DNA of 64,000 nt from Rebecca billardiae RCC1528. Lineage: Eukaryota; Haptophyta. Every line of letters begins with the position of its first letter. Within the stretch, counting starts at the first letter, position 1. The stretch is taken from assembly GCA_965240325.2 (NCBI GenBank), contig OZ251243.1, positions 806,001 through 870,000 on the forward strand. Direction: 5' to 3'. Below, one piece after another: positions 32,353-42,072 of the stretch. Both the position numbers and the translations under genes were made by a program. A model generated the notes under the pieces. That model ran no database searches. It saw only the letters and a list, made by a program, of their open reading frames with translations, and was not told the DNA's origin.

Positions 32353-35300
32353 ATGCGCGGTGGGCGGGCCCTCGAGCCTCCGCCGGCGCGCACGCCGCGG
32401 CGGAGCAAGCGCGACTCGGCCGCTGGGGCAGAGGGCGGCTCGCGCCATCAGTCGCTTTCCGCTCGCACGCCTCCCACAGTCCTCGCACCCGCCTCCGCGC
32501 CCATCCCCCCGCCCGCGCCATCGCCGCCGCGCCTGCCCATCGACTCCTCTTCGAGGGGCCCGCTCGACTCCTCTACAAGGGCCCCGCTCTCGCCGAAGAA
32601 GCAGGCCACGAAGACGGCGGCGCAGATGCGTCGCGGCACGCATCGGCACGGCACCTTCACCGACCTGTTCGGCGGTGCCGTGCGCCGCATCAGCTCCGGC
32701 GCCCACATGGAGAGCTCCTCGGCGCACAGCGGCCGGACCGGCCGCGGCGCCGCCGCCGAGCCAAAGCGCGACGAGCCGGCGAAGAAGATGGGCATGTTCC
32801 AGGGCGTGATCGTGCCGACGTGCGCGAACATGTGGGGCGTGCTGATCTTCCTGCGCTTCAACAACATCGTCGGGCAGGCCGGCCTCGGCGAGGCGCTCGT
32901 CATCGCCGTGCTCGCGTACACGGCAGCGCTGCTCACGACGCTCTCGCTCTCGGCGATCGCGACGTGCGGCGCGTCCTCGAAGCAGGGCGTGTTCCCGATG
33001 CTCTCGCGCGCGCTCGGGCGCGAGCTCGCCACCGCCATCGCGCTCATGTACTTCCTCGGCATCACCCTCGGCGCCGTCCTCGAGTCGCTCGGCGCGTGCG
33101 AGGTGTGGATTGCTCTGGACCCGTCGTTTGGCGGATTCTTCTGGGATGTGCAGCTCTGGGGCTCGGTGTTCATGGCGGGGCTGGCGCTGCTCGTGCTCGG
33201 GGGCATGCGGCTCGTGTCGCAGCTCGGGATGGGCTTCTTCGTCGTCACGCTGTGCACGCTGCTCGCCTTCTACGTCTCGCTCATCGGCGCGCCCAACCTC
33301 GCGTCGGCCGAGCCGGAGCCCGCGCTCGGCGCGACGACGGCGGGCGCGTCCGCGGGCGCCGAGTACGAGCTGGGGCTGTCGGCGGAGCACCTGAGCGCGA
33401 ACCTGTCGCCGGGGTACACTGAGGGGCAGTCGTTCTCCACCAACCTCGCCCTCTTCTTCCCCGCCTTCACCGGCTTCCTCTCGGGCGCCAACCGCGCGTC
33501 GTCGCTCGCCAACCCGTCAGCGGGCATCCCGTACGGCACTCTGAGCGGGATCACGATCTCGTTCGTCGTGTACACGGCGTACATGCTGCTGTGGGCGGCG
33601 GTGGGCGAGCGCGAGTTCTTGCAGCTGGCGCGGGGCCACCTCGAGGCGCTGATCTGGCCATCCGTCACCGCCGTCCGCATCGGCATCGTCGTCACCTCGC
33701 TCGGGCAGGCGCTGCAGAACTTGGTCGTCGCGCCGCTGCTGCTGCAGTCCGTTGCGCAGGAGGGCGTGCTTCGCGTGCTCAACCCGTTCGCCGTGCGGCA
33801 CAAGGGCGAGCCGAAGCGCGCGCTGGCGGTGGCGTACGTCGTGGGCGCGCTGTGCGTGCTCATCGGCTCGCTCGACCTCGTCGCGCCGCTCCTCTCCATG
33901 TGCTTCCTGCTGTGCTACGCGTCGATGAACCTCACCTGCTTTGTCCTCGACCTCCTCCAGGACCCTTCGTGGCGGCCCAAATGGCGCTACTTCCACTGGA
34001 GCACGGGGCTGGCGGGGTTCGTGCTGTGCGTCGGGCTGATGTTCGCGATCTCGTTCATCTACGCGCTCATCGCGTGGGCGTGCGCCGGCATGATCGTGCT
34101 CTACATCCTCCGCCACTCCGCCGAGACCGACTGGGGCTCGGCGCTCCACGGGCTGCGCTTTAAGCTGGCGATGCGCTCGCTCGCCGCGATCGACATGCAG
34201 GCGCATCTCGAGATCGCGTGGTGCCCGCAGGTGCTGCTCATGTACCAGCTGCAGGTGGACGAGGAGGTGGACGAGGCCGACGCGAACGCGCCGGGGTACG
34301 AGCCCGCCGACCCCAGCATCTGGGGCGGCGTCGGCGGCAGCACCGCCGACGTCGACGGCCGCGACCGGCGCGCCGGCAGCATCGGCGTGGCGAGCGTGGG
34401 CTCGTCGATCGCCGGCCCGGCCGCGGGCGCGATCGGCACGTCGCGGGGCGGGCACACGCACAAGGTGATGATCTCGCTCGCTGACCAGCTGCGCAAGGGC
34501 CAGGGACTCGTCATCGCCGCCGCCATCGTGCCGCTGCTGAAGGACGAGGGCATGAGCGATCCGGATGTGAGCGCACGCGCGCTCGCGCGTCGCGCGCGCG
34601 CGCGCCCGAGTGTGCGGCGCGGCGCGGCTGCGCGGCGCCGCACCGCGCCGCGCCGCGCGCGCACGGCCGGCGGCCGAGCCGTGGGCGTGCTCGCGCGTGC
34701 GCCGCGTGCGCGCGGCGCCGCACGGCGCGAGCCATGCCCTTCGCCACGCGCGCACTCGCGCTGCGCACTCTTGCCCGCGGCCGCGCGCGTGAGGCGTGCG
34801 CGCCGCTCGCGCTCAGCCGCGCCCGTGCGCCCGCCGCCCCGCGCCGCGCGCCCGCTCCGACGAACGCTCGCGCGTCGGCCGCGCGGCGCGCAGCTGATCG
34901 AGTACGCCGAGTCGGAGAAGAAGTACATGGCGCACCTCTTCAAGCGGATCGGGCTGCAGGGCTTCCCCATGACCGTGCTCTCGCGCGACCCGTTTGAAGG
35001 CAAAGCGTATGCGATCCAATGCGCGGGCCTCGGGCCGCTCACGCCCAACACGGTGCTGATGGGGTGGCCGTGGTGGTGGCGCTCGGACGCGCCGACGATC
35101 GTGCCCGCTTTCCTCGAGAGCATCCACCAGTGCACGCGGCTGCACAAGGCCGTGGTGATCGGCAAGAACCTCAACGTGCGCCCGCGCTGCCACCGCGCGC
35201 CCGCGCTGCCACCGCGCGCCCGCGCTGCCACCGCGCGCGCGCGCCGCGCGCCCGCGCGCCCTGCCGCCGCGCTGACTCGCCCTCGCCCTCGCACGCCGCG

Positions 35301-37152
35301 CCGCGCCGCATTTCCGCGCGCGCGCCCACAGCACTTCCCCACGCACGAGTCACTGCCCATGCCCGGCGGGTACATCGACGTCTGGTGGATCCGCCATGAC
35401 GGCGGTCTGCTGCTGCTGCTGTCAAACTTACTCAAGAAGCACAAACTGTGGAGGCGGTGCCACCTGCGGCTCCACCTCGTCACGGACTCGCTCACCGAGC
35501 CCGCGCTGATCCGCGACCGGATGCACAAGCTGCTCACGATGATCAACATCTCGGCGTCGGTGGAGGAGGTGGTGCGCGTGAGCGAGGGCTCGATGCTGCC
35601 CTACATGACGCGGTGCGCGCGCGCACCCGGCCTGGCCGCTCGGAGCCCATTCGGAGGCCGAGGGGAATGATTCAATTTGTTTATTTGTGTCGCCGCGCGC
35701 GCCCGCTCGCGCCGAGAGTGCCCGCGCGGCGCCGAGACACGCGCAGGGAGGGAGCGAGACACGTGCGCACGCGGCCGCGCCCGCTGCGGCGCGCGCGCGA
35801 AAGCACTCAGCGCGCGCCGCCCCCGCCGCCGCGCCGCCCACGCCCCGCCCGCTGCTCATGCAACCAGCAGCGCCGCGGACGGCGGAGACGCGCACGAGGC
35901 GGATGACGAGCTGCTGTGCGCGCCGGACGACAACGCGATGCCCGAGCAGCTGCTGCTCGAGGCGGTGCACGCGGCGGGCGCCACCCGGCGGCACTCGGTC
36001 GCGCCGCCGTCCGGCAGCGCGACCGACATCCGCGCGATGCTGGGTGCGCGCGCCGCGGTGGCGGGCCCAGACGGTCGTCCATCGGTTGCGCGCTCGCCGT
36101 CGATGCCGGGGGCGGACCTGGAGGTCGGCCGCCCCGCGGGCTGCAGGCTCTCGGCCGGCGGCACCGCCGGCCCGGCGCGGCGGCACAGCTTGCGATCCGG
36201 TCGGTACAGCCGCTCGGACTCGGGCCGGCGCGCCGCTGCGGACGTGGGCGGAGGCCACGAGAGCGATGACGAGGACTCCGAACCAGTGCGCCCAGTGCGC
36301 CGTCGCTCCGTCGCAACCGCCGGCGTCGCGGCCAACGTCGGCTCGCGCACCTCCACCGCGCAGACCTCCACGCCCTCGCCGCGCGGCGCGGCGCAGGGCT
36401 CGTCGCTCTCGTCCGCAGCGCCGATGGCGGCGGCTGGCGCGATCGCGCCGTCATTGTCCGCACCGCTGCCCACGACGGCGAGCCCGCACTCGGCGCGGCT
36501 CCAGCGACATGGCACGGACGACGGGACGCGCGCCGGCGCGCCCGGCGCGGATGGCACGGATGCGCCGCCGCCGCCCGCGCCGCCCGTCGAGCCGCCGCCC
36601 TCGCCCGGGCCGCCGGCACCGCCGATGCCGCCGTCGCCGCCGCGCGGCGCAGGCGGAGCGGGCGTGCGCGCGGCGCCAGACGACGGCAGTGCGCACAGCC
36701 GGCCGCGATCTGCGCAGCCCAGCCCGCCGGGCTCGGCGGGGCTGCCGTCGCGTGCGCCGCGCGACCTCCTCAAGTTCGTCACGCGGAACGCGCTCAACCC
36801 GCAGCAGGCGGACGAGCTGTGCAACATCTTCGAGAGCGCCACCGCCAAGTCGGCCGCGGCCGCGGCCGCTGCGGCCGCCGCGGAGGAGGCGCCCGCGGCT
36901 GAGCAGCGCGCGTGGTCGTGGGAGGAGATCCACGAGATTATCGTGCAGCGCTCGCGGCAGTCGCAGCTCGTGCTGATCAACCTGCCCGACCCGCCCGAGG
37001 CCGAGCGCACCGAGTCCACCCTCCACTCCGCCTCGGATATCGAGGACATGGTGCACTACATGGAGTACATGGAGGGGCTGAGCGCCTCGCTGCCGCGCGT
37101 GCTCTTCGTGCACGGCGCGGGGCAGGAGGTCATCCGCTTCGACCTGCTCTGA
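32353..37152 (+). CDS. SLC12-family cation-chloride cotransporter
   Basis: Electroneutral cation/chloride symporter, 1,352 aa, in four coding exons: 32353-34566, 34894-35175, 35332-35612 and 35871-37152. About 12 transmembrane helices span residues 147-586, starting GVIVPTCANMWGVLIFLRFN, with the family landmark FFPAFTGFLSGANRASSLA. The C-terminal cytosolic domain includes LIEYAESEKKYMAHLFKR, GGYIDVWWIRHDGGLLLLLS and the terminal QLVLINLPDPP ... RVLFVHGAGQEVI, where KCC-type proteins have LLNMPGPP and a similar end. A long disordered Ser/Pro/Ala-rich insert (residues 840-1240) precedes the last block. The second landmark loop reads CGASSKQGVFPM instead of the usual GGSY-type sequence, so ion preference is uncertain. 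The last acceptor is a tandem CAGCAG (NAGNAG). Introns 34567-34893, 35176-35331 and 35613-35870 are all multiples of three. Confidence 0.92.
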
Positions 37153-37741
37153 TCGCGCGCGCGGCGTGAGGGCGCATTGGGGGGAGCATGGCGGTGGGTT
37201 CACCCGAGCGCGCACACCGATGTCCACGACGTGCGCAGCCTCTGCGATGGCAGCAGTCGGCAGGCGGGCCCGTTGTTTCAACGTCCGCCGGGTCGCGCGG
37301 TCGGCTTGGGGGCGGCCGGGCGGCGTGTCCTGGCACACAGACCGTGGCGCGGCGCGCTGAGAAGCTGACAGCTATACAGTAGTACGCATAGGCACTGCCA
37401 CGAGTACAGCATCCCATGATGGCAAGCCGTCCGCCGGGGCTCCTGTGCCGGGGAGGCGCTCAGGCGCACGCCCGTCGCCGCGTCGCCCTCCGGCTCCCGG
37501 TCGGTGGTTCCGCGGGGGGCACGTCCGAGTTCCGACCGGGACGGCCACCGGAGCGATCTCTGGTTCCGATTTCCAGATTCCGACCGAGGCCCGGGAGTCC
37601 GGGACACAAAAAGGAAAAGGGCAGCCTTCTCGGCCACGGGCCTCGGCGTAACGAGGGCGGACTGGTCCCATCTGTCGCCGTTTTTACCGTTGGCACGGGA
37701 GACGCCGGGCACCCAGCACGGCCGGAACGAACGCACACGGA
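37153..37741. other. Intergenic, SLC12 to archaemetzincin-like gene
   Basis: GC-rich with open frames on both strands but no domain. It ends in the 5' leader of the next gene. Confidence 0.4.
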
Positions 37742-39514
37742 ATGCAGTCCACCCACGGCGAGCAGCGCGGCGACAACGACGAGGACAAGCCGGAGGGCGA
37801 GGGGCTCACGAGCATCGCGGATGTGACGCGCCGTCTCGCAGCCGTCGACTCCTTCCGCCGCCGGGCGCAGCCGGCGGCCATCTCCACGGCGGCGAGCCAG
37901 GTGCGCGATCTGAAGCACTCGCGCGACGAAGTGCAGAGGCTGCTGCAGCATACGCAGAGCCTCGAGACGTCGCTGCACAGCCTGAGCGGGCGCTGGGACG
38001 AGCACGTGGCTGGATGGAGCACGGTGATCGACAAGACCCTCGGCGACGTCTTCCCCGACGAAGAGCACACCGCCCTCGGCACCGAGGTGCAGCGCGAGTT
38101 GATGGGGACGGACCGCGCGGACGCCGTGCGCGCGCGCAACCGGCTGCTCCGCGCGATCGGGCTCGAGCTCACGGCGGGGCGCGACGGCGTCTGCCCGCTC
38201 GAACGGTCCACGCTCAAGCTGTACGACCGCGAGCACCGGCAGTCCGAGACCTTCCGCGCCCAGCTCGCGCGCGCGCTGCAGCCGGAGCCGTCCTTCTTCA
38301 AGCCCCTCGCGGCCGCGCTCGCGCCGTATGCGACAGCCGCTCCGTCGACGGGGGAGCCGGGCGGGCGGCGCGCGTCGCGCGCGCCGCCGATGCTGCGCAC
38401 AGCGTCGGGCCGCACGCTCGACGCCGCGTACCCCCGCCTCCTCGAGCAGAGCTTCGACGACTTTGCGCACACCGCGCCCAAGGTGCCGGCGGCGGGATAC
38501 AACGTGGTCTGCGTCGTCGGCACCGTGCATGCGGAGGTGGTGCGCGCGGCGATGGCGACGCTCGCGAGCGCGACGGGGCTGGGCTCGCGCGTGCTCGAGC
38601 CCGTGGAGCTGCCCCGCGGCCGCGGCCGCCGCTCGACGCCCGGGGCCATCGCCAAGTCGCCGCCAGCCCGCGCAGAGCCCACTGGTCCCTCAGCCGATGA
38701 GGTGCTTGCAGCGCTCCCGCCGGAGGCGCACGCCGCCGGAGGAACGACGCCGGCGCCGGCGGTGCTCTCGCGGCCCTCCTCGCGGAGGAGCAGCACGCGG
38801 GGCGACGAGCCGCCGTACATCACCCTCGTGCTCGTCGGCGCGGGCCGTGGCTCGCCGGGCCCGCGCGCGCGCGCGCGCGGCCCAGTCGCACCGACTGCGG
38901 GCGGCGCGCAGCAGCTGCCGGCACCTCAGCCCCATGGTTCCGAACGCCCAAAGACACCTGAAGGCAGCTGCAGCGGCGGCTATGCGGTGGCCATGCAGGC
39001 GGCGCCGACCACGCCGAAGATCCAAGCCACGGTCGTGCGCGGCCGCACCGTCATCATCACGTGCCCGCGCGACGCCGTCACCGGCCGCGGCGCCGACTCG
39101 CACGCGGCGTCGGCCGAGGCATTGGCGGGCGTCATGCTCGAGTGCATGCGCGCGGTCGCGGCGGTGGGTGGGATCGAGCGCTGCGCGGCGTTCCGCTGCG
39201 CGAACGCGAGCCGCCGCGAGCACACGTGCAGCCAGTACTGCCCGATCTGCCTGCGCAAGCTCCTCTGGGCCGCACCCCTCTCTCCCTCCGAGCACTACCT
39301 CAGGCAGCGCGACGTGTTCTCGCGGCACCACTCCAAATTTGAGCCTGAGCTCCGCTGGCTGGCGCGCAGGGTCGAGTTCCTCGCGGAAGGCGCCGACGGT
39401 GGGTCACCCGGCGCGGCGCGGAGCGGGCGGAGGCACACGGAGCCATCGGCGGCCAAGGACGCGACGATCGCCGCCGCTGGCGCGCCCGAGGCGGACCGCC
39501 GCTTCTCGATCTGA
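37742..39514 (+). CDS. Archaemetzincin-like protein without HExxH histidines
   Basis: A 590-aa single-exon protein. The N-terminal 130 residues are charged and partly helical. The middle, from SFDDFAHTAPKVPAAGYNVV through VLEPVELPRG and DEVLAALP, fits the archaemetzincin pattern of an early strand, FG-type loop and the conserved 'pv.LP' segment. The C-terminal cluster is closest: ERCAAFRC, then CSQYCPICLRKL (residues 478-512), followed by LRQRDVFSRHH and LRWLARRV, matching the HCxxxxC ... CPxCLRKL zinc cluster of archaemetzincins. Where active members have HExxHxxGxxH the sequence reads LECMRAVAAVGGIERC, so all three metal-binding His are absent. If the call is right this is an inactive peptidase homologue with a retained Cys4 site. 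The two long Pro/Arg-rich inserts are unusual. Confidence 0.55.
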   Translation: MQSTHGEQRGDNDEDKPEGEGLTSIADVTRRLAAVDSFRRRAQPAAISTAASQVRDLKHSRDEVQRLLQHTQSLETSLHSLSGRWDEHVAGWSTVIDKTLGDVFPDEEHTALGTEVQRELMGTDRADAVRARNRLLRAIGLELTAGRDGVCPLERSTLKLYDREHRQSETFRAQLARALQPEPSFFKPLAAALAPYATAAPSTGEPGGRRASRAPPMLRTASGRTLDAAYPRLLEQSFDDFAHTAPKVPAAGYNVVCVVGTVHAEVVRAAMATLASATGLGSRVLEPVELPRGRGRRSTPGAIAKSPPARAEPTGPSADEVLAALPPEAHAAGGTTPAPAVLSRPSSRRSSTRGDEPPYITLVLVGAGRGSPGPRARARGPVAPTAGGAQQLPAPQPHGSERPKTPEGSCSGGYAVAMQAAPTTPKIQATVVRGRTVIITCPRDAVTGRGADSHAASAEALAGVMLECMRAVAAVGGIERCAAFRCANASRREHTCSQYCPICLRKLLWAAPLSPSEHYLRQRDVFSRHHSKFEPELRWLARRVEFLAEGADGGSPGAARSGRRHTEPSAAKDATIAAAGAPEADRRFSI

Positions 39515-40163
39515 GCACGGCGAGCCGGCGGCAGCACAGCGCAATCCAGGGCTTCAGCCATGAGCCAGTGGCTGGGTGGGCGGGCGGTTGGTCGTCGTCA
39601 GCCCCCGCCAGACTCCAGAGCGCGGGACAGGGTACGTACTACGTGCTCATGTTATCTCAGAGGCAGTCATCTAGGCATGCAGCACAACCCATAAAACAGC
39701 AAGCAGCACGCGCTCCGTGCTCAAGTCTGAAGTCATCAGACTCGTCAGCTATATATATATATAGAGTATATCGTGAGCAGACTGAGCAGTCAAACTAGTT
39801 AGCTGATCAGCATCATCATCAGACGACATCAATCAGGCGGCGGCGGCGCGACTACTATATTATTATTATTTATATGCTGCTAGCTGACTATACTAAGCAC
39901 GTACGCGCGCCGTTACTCGCCCTCACCGTCACGGTCCGCGGCCGCCGGCCGCGCTGCCGCAAGAGCACGCGGCGTAGTGCGCACCCGCCACGCGCCCTCC
40001 AGGGCGGCGGCCCAGGAGACGTAGCCGCTGCGCCACGAGGCCGCACGAGTTGAGGGACACCAACCCTCCGCCGCTCGGCGCCACTGTGGGAGTTGACCGC
40101 CCTTAGTACCGCCCATGCCCTGGCCACCCTCCGGTGCTGACGCCGCGTGCCACGGGGAGTGGC
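39515..40163. other. Intergenic, partly AT-rich
   Basis: 3' flank of the archaemetzincin-like gene. Has short TA-rich stretches near 39750-39770 and 39855-39885 and CATCATCATC-type simple repeats. No gene was seen. Confidence 0.4.
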
Positions 40164-40528
40164 GGGGGAGGACCGGATGTTGATTGCGTCTTGCTGCCGG
40201 TCGGCTGCTCAGGCCTGGAGGCGCGCGGGCGGCGCGGCCCCCGCGGGGGCGCTCGTGACGCTCTGACGGGTTGATACGGCCCGACGCGCCCTCGCCCTCG
40301 CGCCTAGCTGCTCGCTCCTCGCTGTGGGCTGCTCCGCGATGCATGCGCGAGGCCGCGCTGCGGAGAGCCCCCCGGCGCCGGCGGGTCGTCGAGACGCCGG
40401 CGGAGATGGCCGGCGAGCGGCCGGTCGGATGCCGGGCGTTGTGGCTAGCTCTCCGCTTCCTGCCCACCCTGCTCGCCTCGCCGCTCATCGCGCTCATCCG
40501 CGATGACGAGCTGTGCCGACGCGCATGC
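40164..40528 (+). pseudogene. Truncated duplicate of the ABC1K (ADCK2-like) gene 5' end
   Basis: Aligns with 42060-42415, the start region of the intact kinase gene, offset by about 1.9 kb. Shared phrases include ATTGCGTCTTGC, CGCCTAGCTGCTCGCTCCTC, GAGACGCCGGCGGAGATGGC and CGGGCGTTGTGGCTAGCTCT. Several small indels break the frame relative to the parent, and the copy stops before the KxGQ motif. It therefore lacks the whole kinase core. It could still supply promoter activity or an antisense transcript. Confidence 0.8.
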
Positions 40529-40672
40529 GAAAGACCATATTCGTACGTGCACGTGGCGAGGCCGAGGTTCAACCGAGTCCGAAGTGCCAACCGCGCGTTG
40601 ACGCTTTGATGACATCAAATATAAGGGGCGGACGGATGACGACGGGAGGAGGCCCCGAGATCGGCCCTATGA

Positions 40673-42019
40673 TCAGTAGGCCGCCCCCCTCTGCTCCTGG
40701 GTGTGCCCTAAGGCCTGCAGCTCGGCGCGCAGCTGGCTGAGCAGCCGCTCGCGCGCGCGCGCGTGCTTGCGCCGGATGTCAGCTCGCTCGTCCAGAGCGC
40801 AGCGCAGCGCGGCCTCTGCCCGGCTGGCCTTCTTCGCCGCCTCGTCCACGAGTTCTTGCGAGACGACCGGGCTGTTGCGCAGAGTGAGGAGCTCCATTTC
40901 GGTGTCCAGCCTCGCGATGCGTGCCTCGCGCGCGCGCTCCTCCGCCGTGTCCATCGCCATGCGCTCCTCCGCCTTCTGCTCGGAGAGCCGGCCGCGCATC
41001 TCGACGAGCGCTTGCACGAGGCGCGCGTCGCGGAGCTCCGGAAGATGGGCGGCAAAGCCGAGCCCCTCGCCGTGCAGCAGCGCCTCGACATGGCCCGAGA
41101 GGCTCGCAGCGCGCACGTCGCGCGCGAGCAGCTCGCACAGCGCGAGCGTCATGCGGCCCGACGCGTCCGGCCCCTCGCCCAGCCTCGCGTGCGCTGCCGC
41201 GGAAAGCACTCCGCGGCCGACTGCGGAGAGGGCGCTCTCGAGGGCCAACGGCTCGTCCTCCTCAGCGCGTCCCGCTCGCGGGCGCTGCTCGCCCGCGGAG
41301 GCCTGCGCCTCGACGATGGACGCCACCGACCCCGCCGCAAGCAAGCCGGCGTCGAGCAGCGCGACCACGCCGTCGCGACCGCCCGCAGCGTGCGCAAGCT
41401 CTGGTACGGTGCGCACAGTGGCGGCGACCTCGCGGACGCGCGCCCGCGCCGCGGCAAGTACTGAGCCGGCGCGCAGCACAGTGCTCCATCCGCCGACGGC
41501 GCTCAGGGCGCAGAGATCAGATAGGCCGAGGCGGGGGCCGAGGCCACCATCCAGCTGCTCTGTCATCAGCTGCGCCAGTGCGTCGGCCGTCCCGGGAGCG
41601 AATTCGAAGATGCCATTCAGCCCGCCCCCGCGCGCCTGCCCACACGCGAAAATGAGTGTTGCCGCGCCGTGTTCCGCCGCCGCCGTCCGGAGGTGGGAGA
41701 GCAGCACGTCCTCGCGCTTGAACAGGAGGAGTGGAGGGTGTCTGCTCAGAACTGCGCGCGGATCTTGGCAGAACTTCTTGCGCAGCTCGGCGAGCTCGGC
41801 TGGTGAGTCGTAGTCCGCTGCGGCGAGGAGGGTGCTTGCGTACACGGCGAGCGCAGCAGGCACGGACAAGGCGATGATGGTGAGCAAGTCCAGCGCCAGG
41901 CAGCGCTGACGCAGGATGAAGACGCCAATCCCAGCGGCGAGTGTGCTCAAGGAGAGCGTGAGCCATTGCGTTGCGCGCCGCCATCGCGCGCGGCGGGCTG
42001 GACTGGTGTGCGCCGCCAT
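40673..42019 (-). CDS. Unknown membrane protein with C-terminal coiled coil
   Basis: A 448-aa single-exon protein, ATG at 42019. Two hydrophobic helices follow a basic N-terminus (about residues 18-36, LTLSLSTLAAGIGVFILR, and 43-66, ALDLLTIIALSVPAALAVYA). A middle region has KKFCQDPRAVLSRHPPLLLF and TLIFACGQARGGGLNGIFEF. From about residue 345 to the end there is a charged coiled coil (MRGRLSEQKAEERMAMDTAE ... ARERLLSQLRAELQAL). I recognise no domain. The start codon lies 53 bp from that of the divergent ABC1K gene, so they probably share a promoter. It sits between the intact kinase gene and its truncated duplicate. A role in membrane shaping or tethering would be a guess. Confidence 0.65.
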   Translation of the reverse strand: MAAHTSPARRARWRRATQWLTLSLSTLAAGIGVFILRQRCLALDLLTIIALSVPAALAVYASTLLAAADYDSPAELAELRKKFCQDPRAVLSRHPPLLLFKREDVLLSHLRTAAAEHGAATLIFACGQARGGGLNGIFEFAPGTADALAQLMTEQLDGGLGPRLGLSDLCALSAVGGWSTVLRAGSVLAAARARVREVAATVRTVPELAHAAGGRDGVVALLDAGLLAAGSVASIVEAQASAGEQRPRAGRAEEDEPLALESALSAVGRGVLSAAAHARLGEGPDASGRMTLALCELLARDVRAASLSGHVEALLHGEGLGFAAHLPELRDARLVQALVEMRGRLSEQKAEERMAMDTAEERAREARIARLDTEMELLTLRNSPVVSQELVDEAAKKASRAEAALRCALDERADIRRKHARARERLLSQLRAELQALGHTQEQRGAAY

Positions 42020-42072
42020 CTTTGCCGGTCCGGGCTCCGTCCGCAGGCGCGACGGCCGACGGGGAGGACGAT
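42020..42072. promoter_or_regulatory. 53-bp divergent start-to-start interval
   Basis: Lies between the ATG of the minus-strand unknown gene and the first ATG of the ABC1K frame. The two transcripts must overlap at their 5' ends or have leaders inside each other's coding region, unless the kinase uses a downstream ATG such as the one in ETPAEMAGERP. Confidence 0.4.

Noticed and set aside
41971-42072. N-terminal extension of the ABC1K frame upstream of 42073
   Set aside because: It begins with TTG, has no ATG, and overlaps the 5' end of the divergent gene.
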